DNA of 64,000 nucleotides from Umbilicaria muhlenbergii (taxonomy: Eukaryota > Ascomycota > Lecanoromycetes > Umbilicariales > Umbilicariaceae), in NCBI GenBank assembly GCA_000611775.1, contig KK106982.1:4906996-4970995 (forward strand), given 5' to 3'. The notes below the pieces were generated by a model that was not told the origin of the DNA, did no database searches, and was given only the letters and a program-made list of their open reading frames with translations. Of this stretch, positions 37,895-50,673 are shown one piece after another. How positions within the stretch are numbered: the stretch's first letter is position 1; every line of letters begins with the position of its first letter. The translations under genes were made by a program, and so were the position numbers.

Positions 37895-39386
37895 TGTTAC
37901 AGTTAATTATTTCACTTCATAAACAAGCTTAAAACTGTTGCAAGAGGTGAGTTATTTGAACTTAAAAAAGTACAAAGAAGAAAGCAGTCTTGTGAGTGCA
38001 GTCATGACATAAATGTCAAGGTGTCAAGACACACTAACTTTAATTTAATTTAACATCAGGTAGTTCAATATTCATCAGTGTTAATTGATCATGTTGTAAC
38101 ATCACTTCTCTTCAGACAAGAGGACTGTCCTCAGTTTTCATTTTAAATCTTTTATCTTAACTGCCTCTTAAATTCTTTATTGACTGTCATGTTGTTTTTA
38201 TTCATCAGGTTCAGCTCTTCACCTGACTTGTAAACATTTAATCAAACTTATAACCTCCTTGATGACCTCATCTTGTTCAGATAAGTGTCATGATAGTTTT
38301 TTATTTTTTGAGGTGACTCTATAAAGTCAACAGCATCATATCATTCTGAGTCTGAATTGTATCCCTCTCAAGTCACTTGATATTGCAGGATGTTGTTGCA
38401 GATTCAGCTTGCTAAAAAATTTTTCACTGTGTACTCAAGCTGATTATTAACTTCAGTCAGCAACTTCAGGTCCTGAATTTGATTCAACATTAAGTCATTC
38501 ATCACTTTCCTTAAATGATCAGCATGAAAGATGTTGTTCATCTTCATGTGTTTAAGTAGCTTCAGAACATAGAAGTGACCTTTCATGCTGAGAATTCAGT
38601 AAAGGCCTGTCACTTGATGATTCAACTTTAAGTTAAATCTTTCAGTGATTCAACTCTTTCAAGTAATGTAGACTCAGTCTCTGATGAAGAAGTTCAATTT
38701 CCTTTAATGCTTATTTGCTTGATCTGTCATCTTATTTTAAGCCTGTTTCAGGTTTTCTTTTGCTCATTTAACTGCATCATGAGCTCTGATAATGAAGGTC
38801 TGAGCTTCTTCTCTTGTCAATTGCTCCCTTATGATGTTCAAGGATTGTGTTCACTCTTTTCAATGAAAGTGTAGATGAGGGGTCTGTCTCAACTTCAACT
38901 CATAAAGTGATATGCCTGTGAACTCATGAGTGAGAACTGCTTAAGTGAAATTCATTACTGATAAAAGGTCTGATCAGTTGTCCTGAAAGTGATTCATGAA
39001 GGAGTGAAGCTGTTGATTGATGTATTAATTTAATACCTCAGTGCTTTCATTCATCTGTGAGTGATATGCTGTTGAAAGCTTTTGCTTTACCCTCACAAGC
39101 TTGCAGAGTTCATTCATAAATGCTGAGATGAACTGAAACCCTCAGTCTGATGTTGTTGTCTCAGGTGTTTCATAGATTCTTCAGATGTATTTATAATACA
39201 ATTATGCAGCTTGAGCTGCTGTAACTGTCTTCTGACATGACAGTGAGAAGGCCCTTTTTTCAAAGTGATTAACAATAATAAATATGTTGTCAAAGCCTTT
39301 CTTGTCCCGTGAGAAGGATTTAAAGTTGAATGAGATATGCTGTCAGCACTTATCTTCAATTAATAAAGAGTGAAGTAGGCCTGAGG
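37895..39386 (-). mobile_element. C2: partial family C Gypsy element
   Basis: A 207-bp LTR (37895-38101) is followed by the - strand 3' part of pol: chromodomain about 38270-38410, post-integrase 38404-38586 (HMKMNNIFHADHLRK), integrase to 39386. The rest of the element and its second LTR are absent, and the sequence abuts the element at 39387. It is colinear with C1 4454-5950. Broken. Confidence 0.85.
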
Positions 39387-40112
39387 TTACGCTGCATCAT
39401 GAGTTGAGTTTTACCCAGTGGGTTTGGGTTTGGGTTGGGTTTGGGTTGGGTTTTGGGGTGGGTTATACATGTTGAAACCCAACCCAGAAAAAACCCAACC
39501 CATTTAACCCAAACTCAGAAAATTCTGGGTTAACCCAGTACATACAAATAGTTATGGTAGTCTTTATGATAGTCAAAAAAGTCAGTTCAAAAGGCGCCTT
39601 CTCAAGTCATTTTCAAGGTCATGTTTTGAGGCCGTCATCAAAGCCATTTTGAAAGCCGTTTTGAAAGCCGTTTTTCGAGGCTGTCGTTGAAGCCGTTTTG
39701 CAAGCCGTCATCGAAGCCGTTTTGGAAGCTGTTTTGGAAGCCGTTTTTTGAGGCCGTCATTGAAGCCGTTTTGAAAGCTGTTTTTCGAGGCCGTCCATCA
39801 AAGCCGTTTTGGAAGCCGTTTTTTGAGGCTGTCATTGAAGCCGTTTTGGAAGCTGTTTTTCAAGGCTGTCGTCGAAGCCGTTTTGGAAGCTGTTTTTTGA
39901 GGCCGTTTTTCAAGGCCGTTTTGGAAGCTGCTTTGAAAGCTGTTTGGATGAGTCATATACGTGAACTTGAACTGGGTTACCCAGTGAAAAACCCAACCCA
40001 AACCCAAAAAAACCCAACCCAGTGTGACCCAACCCAAAAAAAACCCAACCCAGTCTAGGTTGGGTCACAATAGTCAAAACCCAACCCAAACCCAACCCAT
40101 GGTGCAGCGTAA
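39387..40112. mobile_element. CpG-rich non-autonomous DNA element with (T)TGGGT-rich terminal inverted repeats
   Basis: The ends are inverted: TTACGCTGCATCATGAGTTG on the left, and on the right the complement of TTACGCTGCACCATGGGTTG (40093-40112). Each end continues into runs of TTTGGGTTGGGT (39417-39470) or their complement ACCCAACCC (39470-39530, 39970-40100). The centre (39590-39945) is a tandem of GCCGTTTTGGAAGC-like words rich in CpG. At 726 bp it has no transposase; the open frames at 39638-39835 and 39687-40058 are repeat products. It is TIR-type, family unassigned. No target duplication is visible because the left flank is C2 and the right flank is B1. Confidence 0.75.
39590..39945. 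repeat. Minisatellite of GCCGTTTTGGAAGC words
   Basis: About 20 units of 14-24 bp are variants of GCCGTTTTGGAAGC, GCCGTTTTTTGAGGC and GCCGTCATTGAA. It has by far the highest CpG density in the window, in contrast with the CpG-starved surroundings. Confidence 0.85.
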
Positions 40113-41089
40113 GCTTATATAAGAATGTTTATTAAATAACTTAAACATATGATTCATACTGAACAGTCAAAAGATGATTTAGTACAATGAGTATGACAGG
40201 AATTAACTACCCCTCTTAAGAATAAAAACAACTTGATTGAGTCAGAAATGATAAATATGATGATAATACTCTCTGATGTAATAAAATGTTGAGAGGAAAT
40301 TGAGGATGTCATATATTATAATGATAAAATTTACATTCTGCAGAACTCTGCTCTTCACAATGCAGTGATCAGTTGATTTTATGATGATGTCTTTGCAGAT
40401 CATTTCAGGAAGTTAAAAATTATAAAATTAATATAATGATCTTATGATTAACTTAATACTGTCAGAGATGTATGATGTTACTGTCATGATTGTGTTAAAT
40501 GCTAAAAGGTGAAGTCATCTCATCATAAGTCATATGAGTTATTAAACTCATTGTCAGTCTCAACTGAGTCATGACATATGATGACAATAAACTTCATTAC
40601 AGACCTGTCATTAAGCAGCATGTATAAAAGTATGACATGAAATTTAATCCTTGTCATAATTAAATTAATTAAGATGACTCATTATATTTTTATATGAAAA
40701 ATGATGACAATTGCTGACTTCATTGAAGTGTTTATTCAGAATATAATTAAACATCATGATGTGTTAAAAGTCTTAATCACAGACAGAGATAAATTATTTA
40801 CATTAATGCAGTGAATTAGCTTCTGCTTTTATATGTGATGTCATCATAACATGTCAACAGCTTTTTACCTGCAAACTGATGATTAAACAGAGAGGCAGAA
40901 TCAGTCTCTAAAGATGTACTTACACATATTCATTAATGAGCAGCAAAAGAACTGAGTGAAACTTTTACTCTGTACTGAGTTTTCATATAACAACTTCATA
41001 CATGCTGTCATGAGTATGAGTCTCTTTCAGCTTAAATTAAAGTGAGACTTTCAGATGAGCTTAAGCAGGTTATTTATATAACACTCACA
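40113..41089 (+). pseudogene. B1 integrase fossil
   Basis: The segment starts in the family B spacer (compare 3331-3580 reversed). It then carries an integrase-like order: a zinc-binding region about 40320-40520, core about 40530-40880, and a downstream part (QKNWVK-type region) to about 41050. It ends at the TCACA target site of B3 (41085-41089). Its left border directly abuts the terminal inverted repeat at 40112. Heavily decayed. Confidence 0.6.
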
Positions 41090-41378
41090 TGTAAAAGGCA
41101 GATTATGATGAGTATGACAGAATTTCAATCATAATCATCATACAATTATAAAACAGGGTATCTAAGCAATATAATCATGTATAAAAGTAATAATATGATA
41201 ATAAGTTTTTTATTTGATGAGGAAATTGATCATTAAGGAAGCAGGTTTTTAAACCTCCTTATGAAAAGTTTTCACTTGATGTCAAGGCATTACTCACTGA
41301 GTCATTATATAAATGAGCTATAGTGATGTACTGTCATACTGTCATATTGTCATATTATTATATATGATGACTTTGACA
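41090..41378 (-). repeat. B3 3' LTR
   Basis: The copy is 289 bp, from TGTAAAAGGCAG to CTTTGACA on the + strand. It is preceded by TCACA and followed by a purine-tract complement. Confidence 0.9.
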
Positions 41379-42796
41379 CAGTATTCTCCTTCTCATGACA
41401 TCATCCTTGATGTCAATTGATTCTGAATTCATTACCATAGACATCATCATGATAGTATGATAAGTGATTGATCATGTAAAGTAAGTGAATGAAACCGTGT
41501 TAAGCCCTTGCTGTAAATCATTTATAAAGCCTCAATAAAACCTGTACTGATGAGTCATCTTTTTTAATGAACTTATTACTCTTGACTTTTACTGTAGATC
41601 ACTTATAAGGTCTTAATAAAACCTGTAAAACCTCTTAAGGAAAATCAGAAAAAAATGTTCTTATGACATTAATTAAATCCTGTTTAAGCTGTTCAGATTG
41701 TTCAGCATGTTTAAAATTATTTAAATGTAAGTTTACCTTTTCTACTCTTTCATTTTTGTTTAGTATGACAAAATGTCATAATAATTGTTGTACTTTTGTC
41801 ATACTTATGTATATTCATTGTATTAATATATTCATCACGGCTTGCTTCTTGAGCATGTAGATCATGAACTGCTGATGCTTTAATCATATCATCAGCTTCA
41901 GTATTCATTATACTGAATAAATTCCTCACTGTTAATGTTTCAGTGATACTGTTGATTTTATGTTCATTACAGCTTGTTTCATGAGTAGATAAATTCCTCA
42001 CTGCTGATGTTCTGATGAGATCATCATCTTCAGTATTCATTTACTGAATAAATGATGCACTGCTGATGTTTCAGTGATATTATTAACTTTATTTTCATTA
42101 CAGCTTGCTTCTTGAGCAGGTAAATTCCTCACTGCTGATGTTTTAATGAGATTGTCATCTTCATGTAGATAAGATGATCTTTAGTTATGTTTACATCATA
42201 CTGCTCACCTGAATTTCAGCTTGTCAGAGTTGTCAGCATGAAATTTTTACATTTTTGCTTTTATATTGTGAATGAAGTGTGTTGACTTTCATATGTCATC
42301 TCACACCTGATTCATCAGCTTTTATTTGATGAGGTATTGAAGCCTGTTGTCATGAATATAATTATTCACAATTGTCTCAACTTCTCACTTATTATCTTAA
42401 TTGAGTAGTAGGTTTTTTCCTGCTAATGCAGAGGATACATGACGTGTGTCTTAAAATAACTTCAATAAAGTGATGTTGAACATGTTATAAATATTTTAAT
42501 CCTCTGAGAGGTTAAGTTTATATGAGGACTGACTTATCACATGTCATACTTTAAATGAGTTGAGCTTTTTTCAATGCAGTTTCTTCATCTGCTTGTTCAC
42601 TAACACATTCTTTTCATTAATCAGTATTAAATCACCTTTTTTGAATGTTATCTTCATTCAGTGCTGATTATAATAATTTGCATACATCTCATTGACCTGT
42701 TATAATTATTTTCAAGTTATTACAATTTGATCTTAAAGCTGCTGTGCATCTGCATAAAGTCTTATTTGTTCATGTGAGTGTTATATAAATGATTTA
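41379..42796 (-). pseudogene. B3 3' region: repeat array and chromodomain fossil
   Basis: The stretch 41500-41760 holds one unit of the B2-type repeat of about 160 bp. The stretch 41800-42160 is the TSAV-type coding array (open on - at 41750-42040). The stretch 42190-42796 is the reverse complement of the B1 chromodomain and post-integrase region (59480-59930). It is cut at ATTTA (42792-42796) by C3. Confidence 0.7.
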
Positions 42797-43003
42797 TGTT
42801 ACAGCTAACTATTTCACTTCATAAGCAGGCTTAAAACTGTTGCAAGAGATGAGTTATTTGAACTTAAAAAAGTACAAAGAAGAAAGCAGTCTTGTGAGTG
42901 CAGTCATGACATAAATGTCAAAGTGCTAAGACACACTAATCTTAATTTAGTTTAACATCAGGTAGTTCAATATTCATCAGTGTTAATTAATTATGTTGTA
43001 ACA
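42797..43003 (-). repeat. C3 3' LTR
   Basis: The copy is 207 bp, TGTTACAGC to TTGTAACA. The 7-bp ends TGTTACA and TGTAACA are perfect inverted repeats, preserved here better than in C1. Confidence 0.9.
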
Positions 43004-44912
43004 TCATCTCTCTTCAGACAGAAGGACTGTCCTCAGTTTTCATCTTAAATCTTTCATCTTGACTGCCTCTTGAATTTCTTATTGACTGTCATGTTGTTTT
43101 CATTCATCAGGTTCAGCTCTTCACCTGACTTGTAAGCATTTAATCAAACTTGTAACCTCCTCAGTGGCTCTGTCCTGTTCAGATAAGCGTCATGATAGTT
43201 CTTTACCTTTTGAGGTGACTCTATAAAGTCAACAGTGTCATATCATTCTGAGTCTGAATCATATCCCTCTCAAATCACTTGATATTGCAGGATGTTGTTG
43301 TGAATTCAGCTTGCTAAAATTTTTTTCACTGCATACTCAGGTTGATCATTAACTTCAGTTGATGACTTCAGATCCTGAATTTGGTTCAGCATTAAGTCAT
43401 TCATCACTTTCCTTAAATGATCAGCATGAAAGATGTTGTTCATCTTCATGTGTTCAGATAACTTCAGAACATAAGAGTGACTTTTCATGCTGAGAATCTG
43501 ATAAAGACCTGCTGCTTGATGATTCAACTTTAAGTTAAGTCTTTCAGTGGTTTAATCCTTTTGAGTAATGTAAACTCAGTCTTCAATGAAGAAGTTTAAT
43601 TTTCTTCAGTGCTTATTTGCTTGATCTGTCATCTTATTTTAAGCCTATTTTAGGTTTTTTTGCAAAGAGAACTGATGATGCATAAGGAGTGTCACTAGAG
43701 ATTATAAAACTCTTTTTCAGATGATCTTCAAGATAAGCCTTGATTAACTTCAACTGCTTCAATGACATGCTGTATAAGAAGCTTGAGGTCAGGTTGTTCT
43801 CATCTTTCAAGATGATATCATGATTCACTTTTTCCTTATGTAGAGGCAGCTGATCTGATGCTGCCTTGCTGAAAACCTTCACAAACTCTTAATACTGATG
43901 AGGTAATTTTTTCTTTATTCTCTGATTCAGCTCTGCTTCATTCTGCAGCAGCAGACAGAAGTTCCTTCAGTTTTTTATCAAGTGATTAACCTCATGAATG
44001 TTAATGATGTTGATAATCACCTCTTTTCTTCTGACATTGCATAAGAAGTTTCCTGCTTTCAGAAGTGCAATATTCACTTCTTGATAAAGAGAAGGTTTAT
44101 GATTCTTTGATTTCTTTATGTTTAATGAACTTTAACCTTCATTCATTGAACTACTCATGTGATTCATTAAATCTTTCTTTTTGTTCAGCTGTTTTTTTAT
44201 CTCATTAATGTTAATCTGCTGTTGAACTCTTCATGTCTTTGGTTGTGCCTGTAGCTGCAGGATTGACTTTTTAAGCAGTTTAATGAATCTTTCCTTTCAC
44301 TCATTTAACCTTGTTGAATGTTCAGTATCCTCAGGGTCAGCTTTGTTAAGTATCATTATGAGTTCATCTCTTTCTGCTCTTCTTAAAATCTGAGTCAGTG
44401 TTGCTGCCTCATGCAGATTATCATGTTGTTCAGCATCTGCTTAATGTTCTGATTTGACTTCTGATAGCTGTAATTCTCATCTTGATATCATTAAGTTCTT
44501 GCTTGCCTGATATTGAGCCTCCTCAGGTCAAATCAGCTTTTGATTGAAGTAATCAATCAATATCTTAATCTTCTTAAATCATTTTCTCTCAATCAGAACA
44601 TCATGTCTGCTGATGTTATAAAATAAGAAGTGAGTAGAGATTCATCTTCTGTCAATCATTAAGTTTGCTGTAAATACTCTGAAGATCATCTCAGCATTTT
44701 AATTATTGTATCTTATTAAAAAAACTGACCTCTGTGCTGTTCTGATGTATAACTGCAGATGCTTTTTCACAAATTTAAAGTGCTTCTTGTGAATGAAAGT
44801 TTTTTCAGCAGCATCAGTGTTTAGCAGAGCTGCTACTCTTATGATTAAGCTGTTGACTGCAAGTTGACAATCTCAAGTCAATGATGACTCTTTTAAAATG
44901 TTTAACATCTTC

Positions 44913-44920
44913 ATCTTGCT
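44913..44920. repeat. hAT target-site duplication, left copy (ATCTTGCT)
   Basis: An 8-bp word matched exactly at 51935-51942. The C1 sequence at the same place (about 8828) is uninterrupted, which shows the empty site. Confidence 0.9.
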
Positions 44921-45649
44921 TAGAGTGACTGCTGAGACGGGAGTCTCAGTCTGAGATGAAGGAATGAGATGAGATGAGACAGAATACAGGACTAAGCAGT
45001 AATCCTGTTCTTCAGAATCAGAACAGGAGTTTTGTCTCATTTCATTTTTTAATCTTGATGAGATCCTGATCACATGACTTCTTATATATGACTGTCAGTG
45101 GTTTTGAGACACGGGGAAAGGTTAATTCAGACACAGAGAAATTAATACATTGTAATGATTCATTATAATGATCTAGATTATCAATTTATTCTAATGACTT
45201 TAATCTTGATCATTTTCTTTGCAGCTGCCTCTTGTTACTCAAGACATATTCTAGTCTTGCTCTTGAGCTGATTGATGTTTTCATGAGTATGAAACTTAAG
45301 CTTAATGATTTATCATGCTGACCTGATAGAATTGATAACTCATTTAAATCTTCAGTTACATCAGCAACATCCTGTAGCTTTGCAGGTGACCTCATATGAT
45401 TAACATTAAATGATAATGCTCAAGGCTCATTATCATTCAGCTCATTCACATCATAATCTTCATTCATTAACTCCTCAGTATCACTGCTTCTTATTAGACA
45501 GACAACAATATATTACATTAAGTAACATACTTGAATACTTCAATGACTCATTGTTTTTCTCTTTTATGTGCTGACATATATCCTCCTTCACCTTTATGTC
45601 TGACATTTGATGCATCACCTTCATCATGTGATAAAGAAATATGAGTAAG

Positions 45650-47950
45650 ACTCTCAGCATCATTCATATTCACTCACTGTGTTTCACATTCTTGATCATT
45701 AGAGGTGAGTTCATCTGCAGGAGAAGATTAATCATTTTAAGTATGTTGTTGTATATCTTCCTCATGTGCCACCATATCATGAATGTGAGTAGTGTCACAT
45801 TTTTTGATTATCATGATGTCAGATATAATGTCTGAGTTGAAGTGACTTCAATGATAAGTAACAACATCTCATGTCATGAAAAAAAGGTGCTTCACACTTA
45901 CATCAACTACTGATATAACAAGAATGTTCTTTGTCATTTGTGATAAGACAAGCTTACTGATCTTCAGCTGTTTTCATAAAAGAAGAATGTTGTCATGCTT
46001 TAATTTCATTTCATTAAAGTATCATGAGGCTTTACTCTCTTGATAATTTTTCATCTTCCTTGATCTCTGAAGCGTGGAACTTCTTGAAGTTAAAAGAACA
46101 CTCTTCAGGGATTTCTTCATCATGTTAAAAGGCACAAGCTGTCATGATTAATACTGAATAATCTTCTGTTCTTGATAATTCACTTCATAATAATCAAGGA
46201 ACTCTTGTTGATACTGTGCATAATCCTCAGAGTCTCATTCAGCGCCCTGCAGTAGCAATTAAAATATAAAGTTTAAAATCATTACAATAAATCATTAGAA
46301 ATGTTGACTGCTTACCTTGAACAAATCAAGCTTCAAAGAAGAATCAAGGCAGGCACTTACTACAAACAACACTCTTCACTCATCATATGTTCATTCATAA
46401 TATGTTGAAAGTTTATTCTTTGCTGCTGCAATAACCTCCTGCAGATTAGAAGATCATTTGAGTTTAAACTTTTAAACTTCTTAACACTGTCACTCTAAAT
46501 GATTGAAAAGTTCATTATAAGTGATTTAAGTATAAAAAATGTTTAACTGATCTGTCACTCTCAGCGTATCTGTAAAGCTTTAAAATGATTATAATAAACT
46601 GATGAGATACCTGACCTGCTCTCATTCAGTGTCACTGAGTATTAAAACTCATCATATAAACTTCTTCTCTTTTATTCATTCTCTGCTGAACTCATGCATC
46701 TCATATGCTCATTTAAGCATGAAGAAAGAACTGTTTCATCTTGTCACAACATCTTCAATTAAGCCCTTCTGCAAATAAGGGGGTGTATTAATCTGAGTGA
46801 CTTTATATCTCTCAAGTCATTGTGATGATGAGTTGACTGCAATGACTAATGCACAGACCTGAACGCAAAGTTAATTAATCATTATAATATATCATTAGAA
46901 AGACTAAAATCTTTTGAAATGTAAAATTAAAATCTTTATCCTTCTCATGCACCTCTTTTAATTAACTTAATGTTTTGACATCTCACTTCTTTGTAAGATT
47001 GTCATTGTTTGCTGACACTTTAAGTGAGTGTAGTAGTGCGTTGATGAATAGTTGAAAGACATGTGTCATGCAGTTGACAGTATTCATGTCTTCATTTCAA
47101 TGAATCTTTCATTTTCATAGCAGTGATGACAGCTAAATGAGCAGTGTTTAAATATTCAAGACATTGTCAGCTGTGATAGCAAGGAGCTTATTCAGAAGCT
47201 TATAATTATTAAGCATATTTATTATCACCTTTGCCAAATTCTTCCCTGTATGCTTGTCATGAAGAGGAGAGAACTCAAGAAGAACCTCATGATAATCTTA
47301 ATTATCATTTATGAAGTAATCAGTGATGTCAAGAAATGCAAGGTTATTTGAACTTGTTCAACAATTAAGTGCTAAAGAAACTTTCATTCTTGATTTTAAT
47401 TTTATTAACACAGTTTATTTAAGTTCCTTTGCTCACTTCTTGACAAGGTGAGAGAACTTGGTTTAATGAGAAGTCTCAACATCAAATTGAAGAAAATTAA
47501 GTAAGCATAAAAATGAGAGATGTTCAACTGAGTGAAAAGACATGTTGAGGTTAAGAATTATTTAAATAAGTTGATTCTTAAAGGCTTCTTGTGTAAATCT
47601 GCTAGACGTGAGCTTAATGAGTACAGAGTTAATGAACTGAAGTCATATCATTAAAATAGATTGTTATAACAGGAGTTTAAAGAAGTCAGTATCTTTTGTA
47701 ATAACTGAGAAAAAGTCATCTGCTCTGTTTGATTCACCTCACAATTTTTGATGTTGATATGCTTTGTCATATCATTGCTCCCTGCATCATTAAAATTAAG
47801 ATGTTTCAGAACTTTCTCACAAAGTTTACAGATAACAGCAGGCTTCTCAGTTTTAATTTCAGCAGCCTCATGATATGATGCTCACAGCAGAGCCTTTCAT
47901 TTTATATTATTTCAAAGAACAGGCTTATGTCTTGTCATCTTCTTGAGTGT
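45650..47950 (-). pseudogene. hAT transposase with N-terminal BED zinc finger, decayed
   Basis: Read on the - strand, 47735-47900 gives a BED-type finger (VICKLCEKVLK, then H and C in NDMTKHINIKNC). About 47160-47340 holds the hAT core phrase LDITDYFI, then HDKHTGKNLAKVIINMLNNY and LLAITADN. About 47040-47100 has NTVNCMTHVFQLFINALLHS. About 46717-46758 has EDVVTR followed by NSSFFML, the TRWNS block with its Trp codon now a stop. About 45780-45970 matches the C-terminal dimerisation domain (ILVISVVDVSVKHLF, SHFNSDIISDIMI). Introns are likely at about 46246-46315 and 46863-46910. Such enzymes cut and rejoin DNA at the 18-bp ends. Several in-frame stops make it non-functional. Confidence 0.85.
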
Positions 47951-48189
47951 ATCTTGACCTCATTTCATTCTCTTTCATCACTCTTCAAATTCATCATGAA
48001 ACTTAAAAGTTTAAAGAACATAATCATCCTTTCTGTTTTGTAAAAGACATGCTGATGATGATTCAGTGATAAATAAGAGATCAACAGAAGTTGACTGTGA
48101 AGCTGAAGCTCAATCATCTTCAGAAGTAAGAGTAAATTATGAGGAAGTCATGCTGTCTTAAGATGAATAATGATGTTAAAGGGTATGAG

Positions 48190-50673
48190 AATACAGAAAG
48201 CCCTTTGAATCAAACAGTTTATTTGAGCAGAGCTTGAATTTTAATCACTTAATTAAGAAAGTACATACATACATTGAATTAAAGACTAAACTATTCTGAA
48301 AAAGAAATTTTAATGCATGATTATGATGATTAATGTCACCTGACAAATCACACACTCTGATTGATGTGTTTAATGTTTGTTGAACAGTCAACATCCTTGA
48401 AAACATCCTTGAAAATGTTTGATCATGTCAGATAATGCTTGTTTACTTCATTGAGATTCAGACTTTGATTCATTCATCTATTCATCATCTGCATCATCTG
48501 CATCACCTGCATTTGCATCACCTGCATTTGCATCATCTGCATTTGCATTATTTATGTTTTCATCTTTAAACTCTTCCTCCTCATATCCTGTAGCTACCTC
48601 ACTCTCTATGAGGATATTATTGTCATCAGGGGCAAAAACAGCTTCAAGATGCTGAATAAAGTCATCAGAGCCTGTAGTAATTGAGGGAAGATTAACATCA
48701 TCCTCATTATCATCCTCTTTAAGAATTTCAGATGACTCTTTGATTATGAAATTAAACATTTAATCATCTTCATTAAAGTATGTTTTAAATGACTCTGTAT
48801 GAACTATCTTGATCTGTGAATCAGTAATCATGATAACATCCTTCTTCAGAACCTGTTGTCTCAGAGCAGAGTACAGATAGTTAAACAGTTTTGAATAAAT
48901 ATCATTATAATGAAATGTTAAAATGTAAAAAACCTGCACTGATCACTCTTCTGAATCTTTAATATGATCTGAGTTCATAATCTGCTTATGAAACTTTCTC
49001 ATGATGTTGACTGAGTCAGGATCTTCAGCATCAATTAAATCTTGAAAATCATTAATTTAAGTAATTCATTTATAACACTTCACAGAGATGACAAGTCTGA
49101 TGATGACAACTCTTTGATATTCATCATCTTTTGAATCCTGCATAGTCATAAGCATACATGATCATTACAAGAGATCATTATAATATTATCATAAAGACAA
49201 ATGACTCAGATGCAGATTCAGAGTCTTTTTTTAATATTCTTATTATGTTAAAAGCTTCTGCATGCTCCTGTTTCTTTTTCTGTTGTACTTAATATGCTGC
49301 ATGACGCAGCTGTTGCTCATGTTGCACTTAAAAGAATTTAATTATCATTTGTGAGTTGATTCCTGAATTGAAATGTAGAAAGAAAAACACATATCACTTT
49401 CATCAATATTGAAATGATTTGTCAGAACATTTAGTTGATATTCTTCTTTCATAACCTTTTGATCTGCTGAGTTGACGGCTTTTCATGCATCAGTAAGCCT
49501 TAGCTTTTTCTTAGCTTGAAAGATAGCAGCTTGATCATGATCATCAGTTTTTAATAACACTGCCTCATCAGGATCCTGTATTCTCTCATGATGAAGTTCA
49601 TGCACTTCAATCACCTTCTGAGATGTTGTGAAGTATGAGTCAGCAGTCTTTTTCAGGCTGAAATTTGTGAAGTTTTTCATAAGCACTTTAATGATTCTGT
49701 TTACTGCCTTGACAGCTGCTTTTGCTTAAATCTTTTCTGCTATGAACATTTCTTCTTCACCTTCAACATAAATTGAAGGTTTTGTATATCTATTAAGTGT
49801 TTTGAGTGCTAAGAATGCATGATTAGTGATTTTATTACAATAGATTGTTAGAATACCTACTGATCTTTATTTGAAAACTGTTAATATCACTATTCACTTC
49901 AGTCTTTATTCACTTTGTGCGCGGCTTATGAGGGGTAGTAAGAACAGAGAGTGTTGAAAAGTTTAAAATTTACTCAGTTTACACATTCTCATCATTAGAT
50001 TGCGCTGTATGAGCGTGTTTTTTCATTGATGATGTCATCATGAAGGACTCACTCACTTGCACTGATGATGAAGAGTGTTCAGCAAGGCCTGTCATGTATA
50101 ATCAATCAATAAATTGTTATAATAAATTGTTATAATAAGAAATGTTAAAACTCATTAATGAAGACTTCTGCAATAAGTATGACATATGAGTTGCTCACAT
50201 GAGCTGATGATGAGGGGAGTTTTACAAGACTTATCATGTATAATCAGTCAATAAATCATTATAACATCTTGTTAGAATAAAAAATGTTAAAACTCACTAA
50301 TGAAGGCTTCTGCAACAGAGGTAACTTAAGAATCACTCTCTTGAGTTGATGATGATAAGAGTTCTACAAGGCCTGTTATGTATAATTAGTCAACAGATTG
50401 TTATATCATCTTTTTTAATAAAAGAAGTTAAGACTCACTAATGAAGTCTTCTTCAACAAGGGTAACACTCATTCTTAGTAGAGCAGACTGAGCTGACTGA
50501 TCATAAGAATTAAAATATGCATCATGAGAGTCATGAGGCTCACCACAAAGGTCAGGACATGAAATATCATGAGTAAAAAATGTGTATTCAATGACTGATG
50601 AGAAGACTGCTTGCAGGTCAAGAGATAAATGATTTATAAAAATGTGAATAATTGAGATGAGAGGTGACAGCAA
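48190..50673 (-). pseudogene. Unrecognised multi-exon gene of the hAT element
   Basis: A - strand gene probably starts at 50673 (81 open codons to 50428, ending near a GTGAGT donor). Tandem exon-intron units follow at about 50310-50440, 50165-50300 and 50030-50150. Open parts downstream are 49483-49686 (FTTSQKVIEVHELHHERIQD) and 48478-48759, an acidic stretch with an NADDANAGDANAGD repeat encoded by CATCTGCATTTG words. I recognise no domain. It is divergent from the H3-like gene, with about 220 bp between the two starts that may hold a shared promoter. Stops are present in several places. It could be an accessory hAT protein or captured host sequence. Confidence 0.5.

Noticed and set aside
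39417-39470. GGGTTT/GGGTT tracts as a chromosome end or internal telomere
   Set aside because: They lie in inverted orientation at both ends of a 726-bp unit with unique terminal words, so they are transposon ends.
39687-40058. Open frame of 123 codons (FEAVIEAVLKAVF-type repeats)
   Set aside because: It is a product of the GCCGTTTTGGAAGC minisatellite; several frames are open and no domain is present.
44936-44990. Mutator-type element with a 9-10 bp duplication at the hAT insertion
   Set aside because: Moving the border two bases gives an 18-bp matching inverted repeat and an exact 8-bp duplication, and the transposase inside is hAT.
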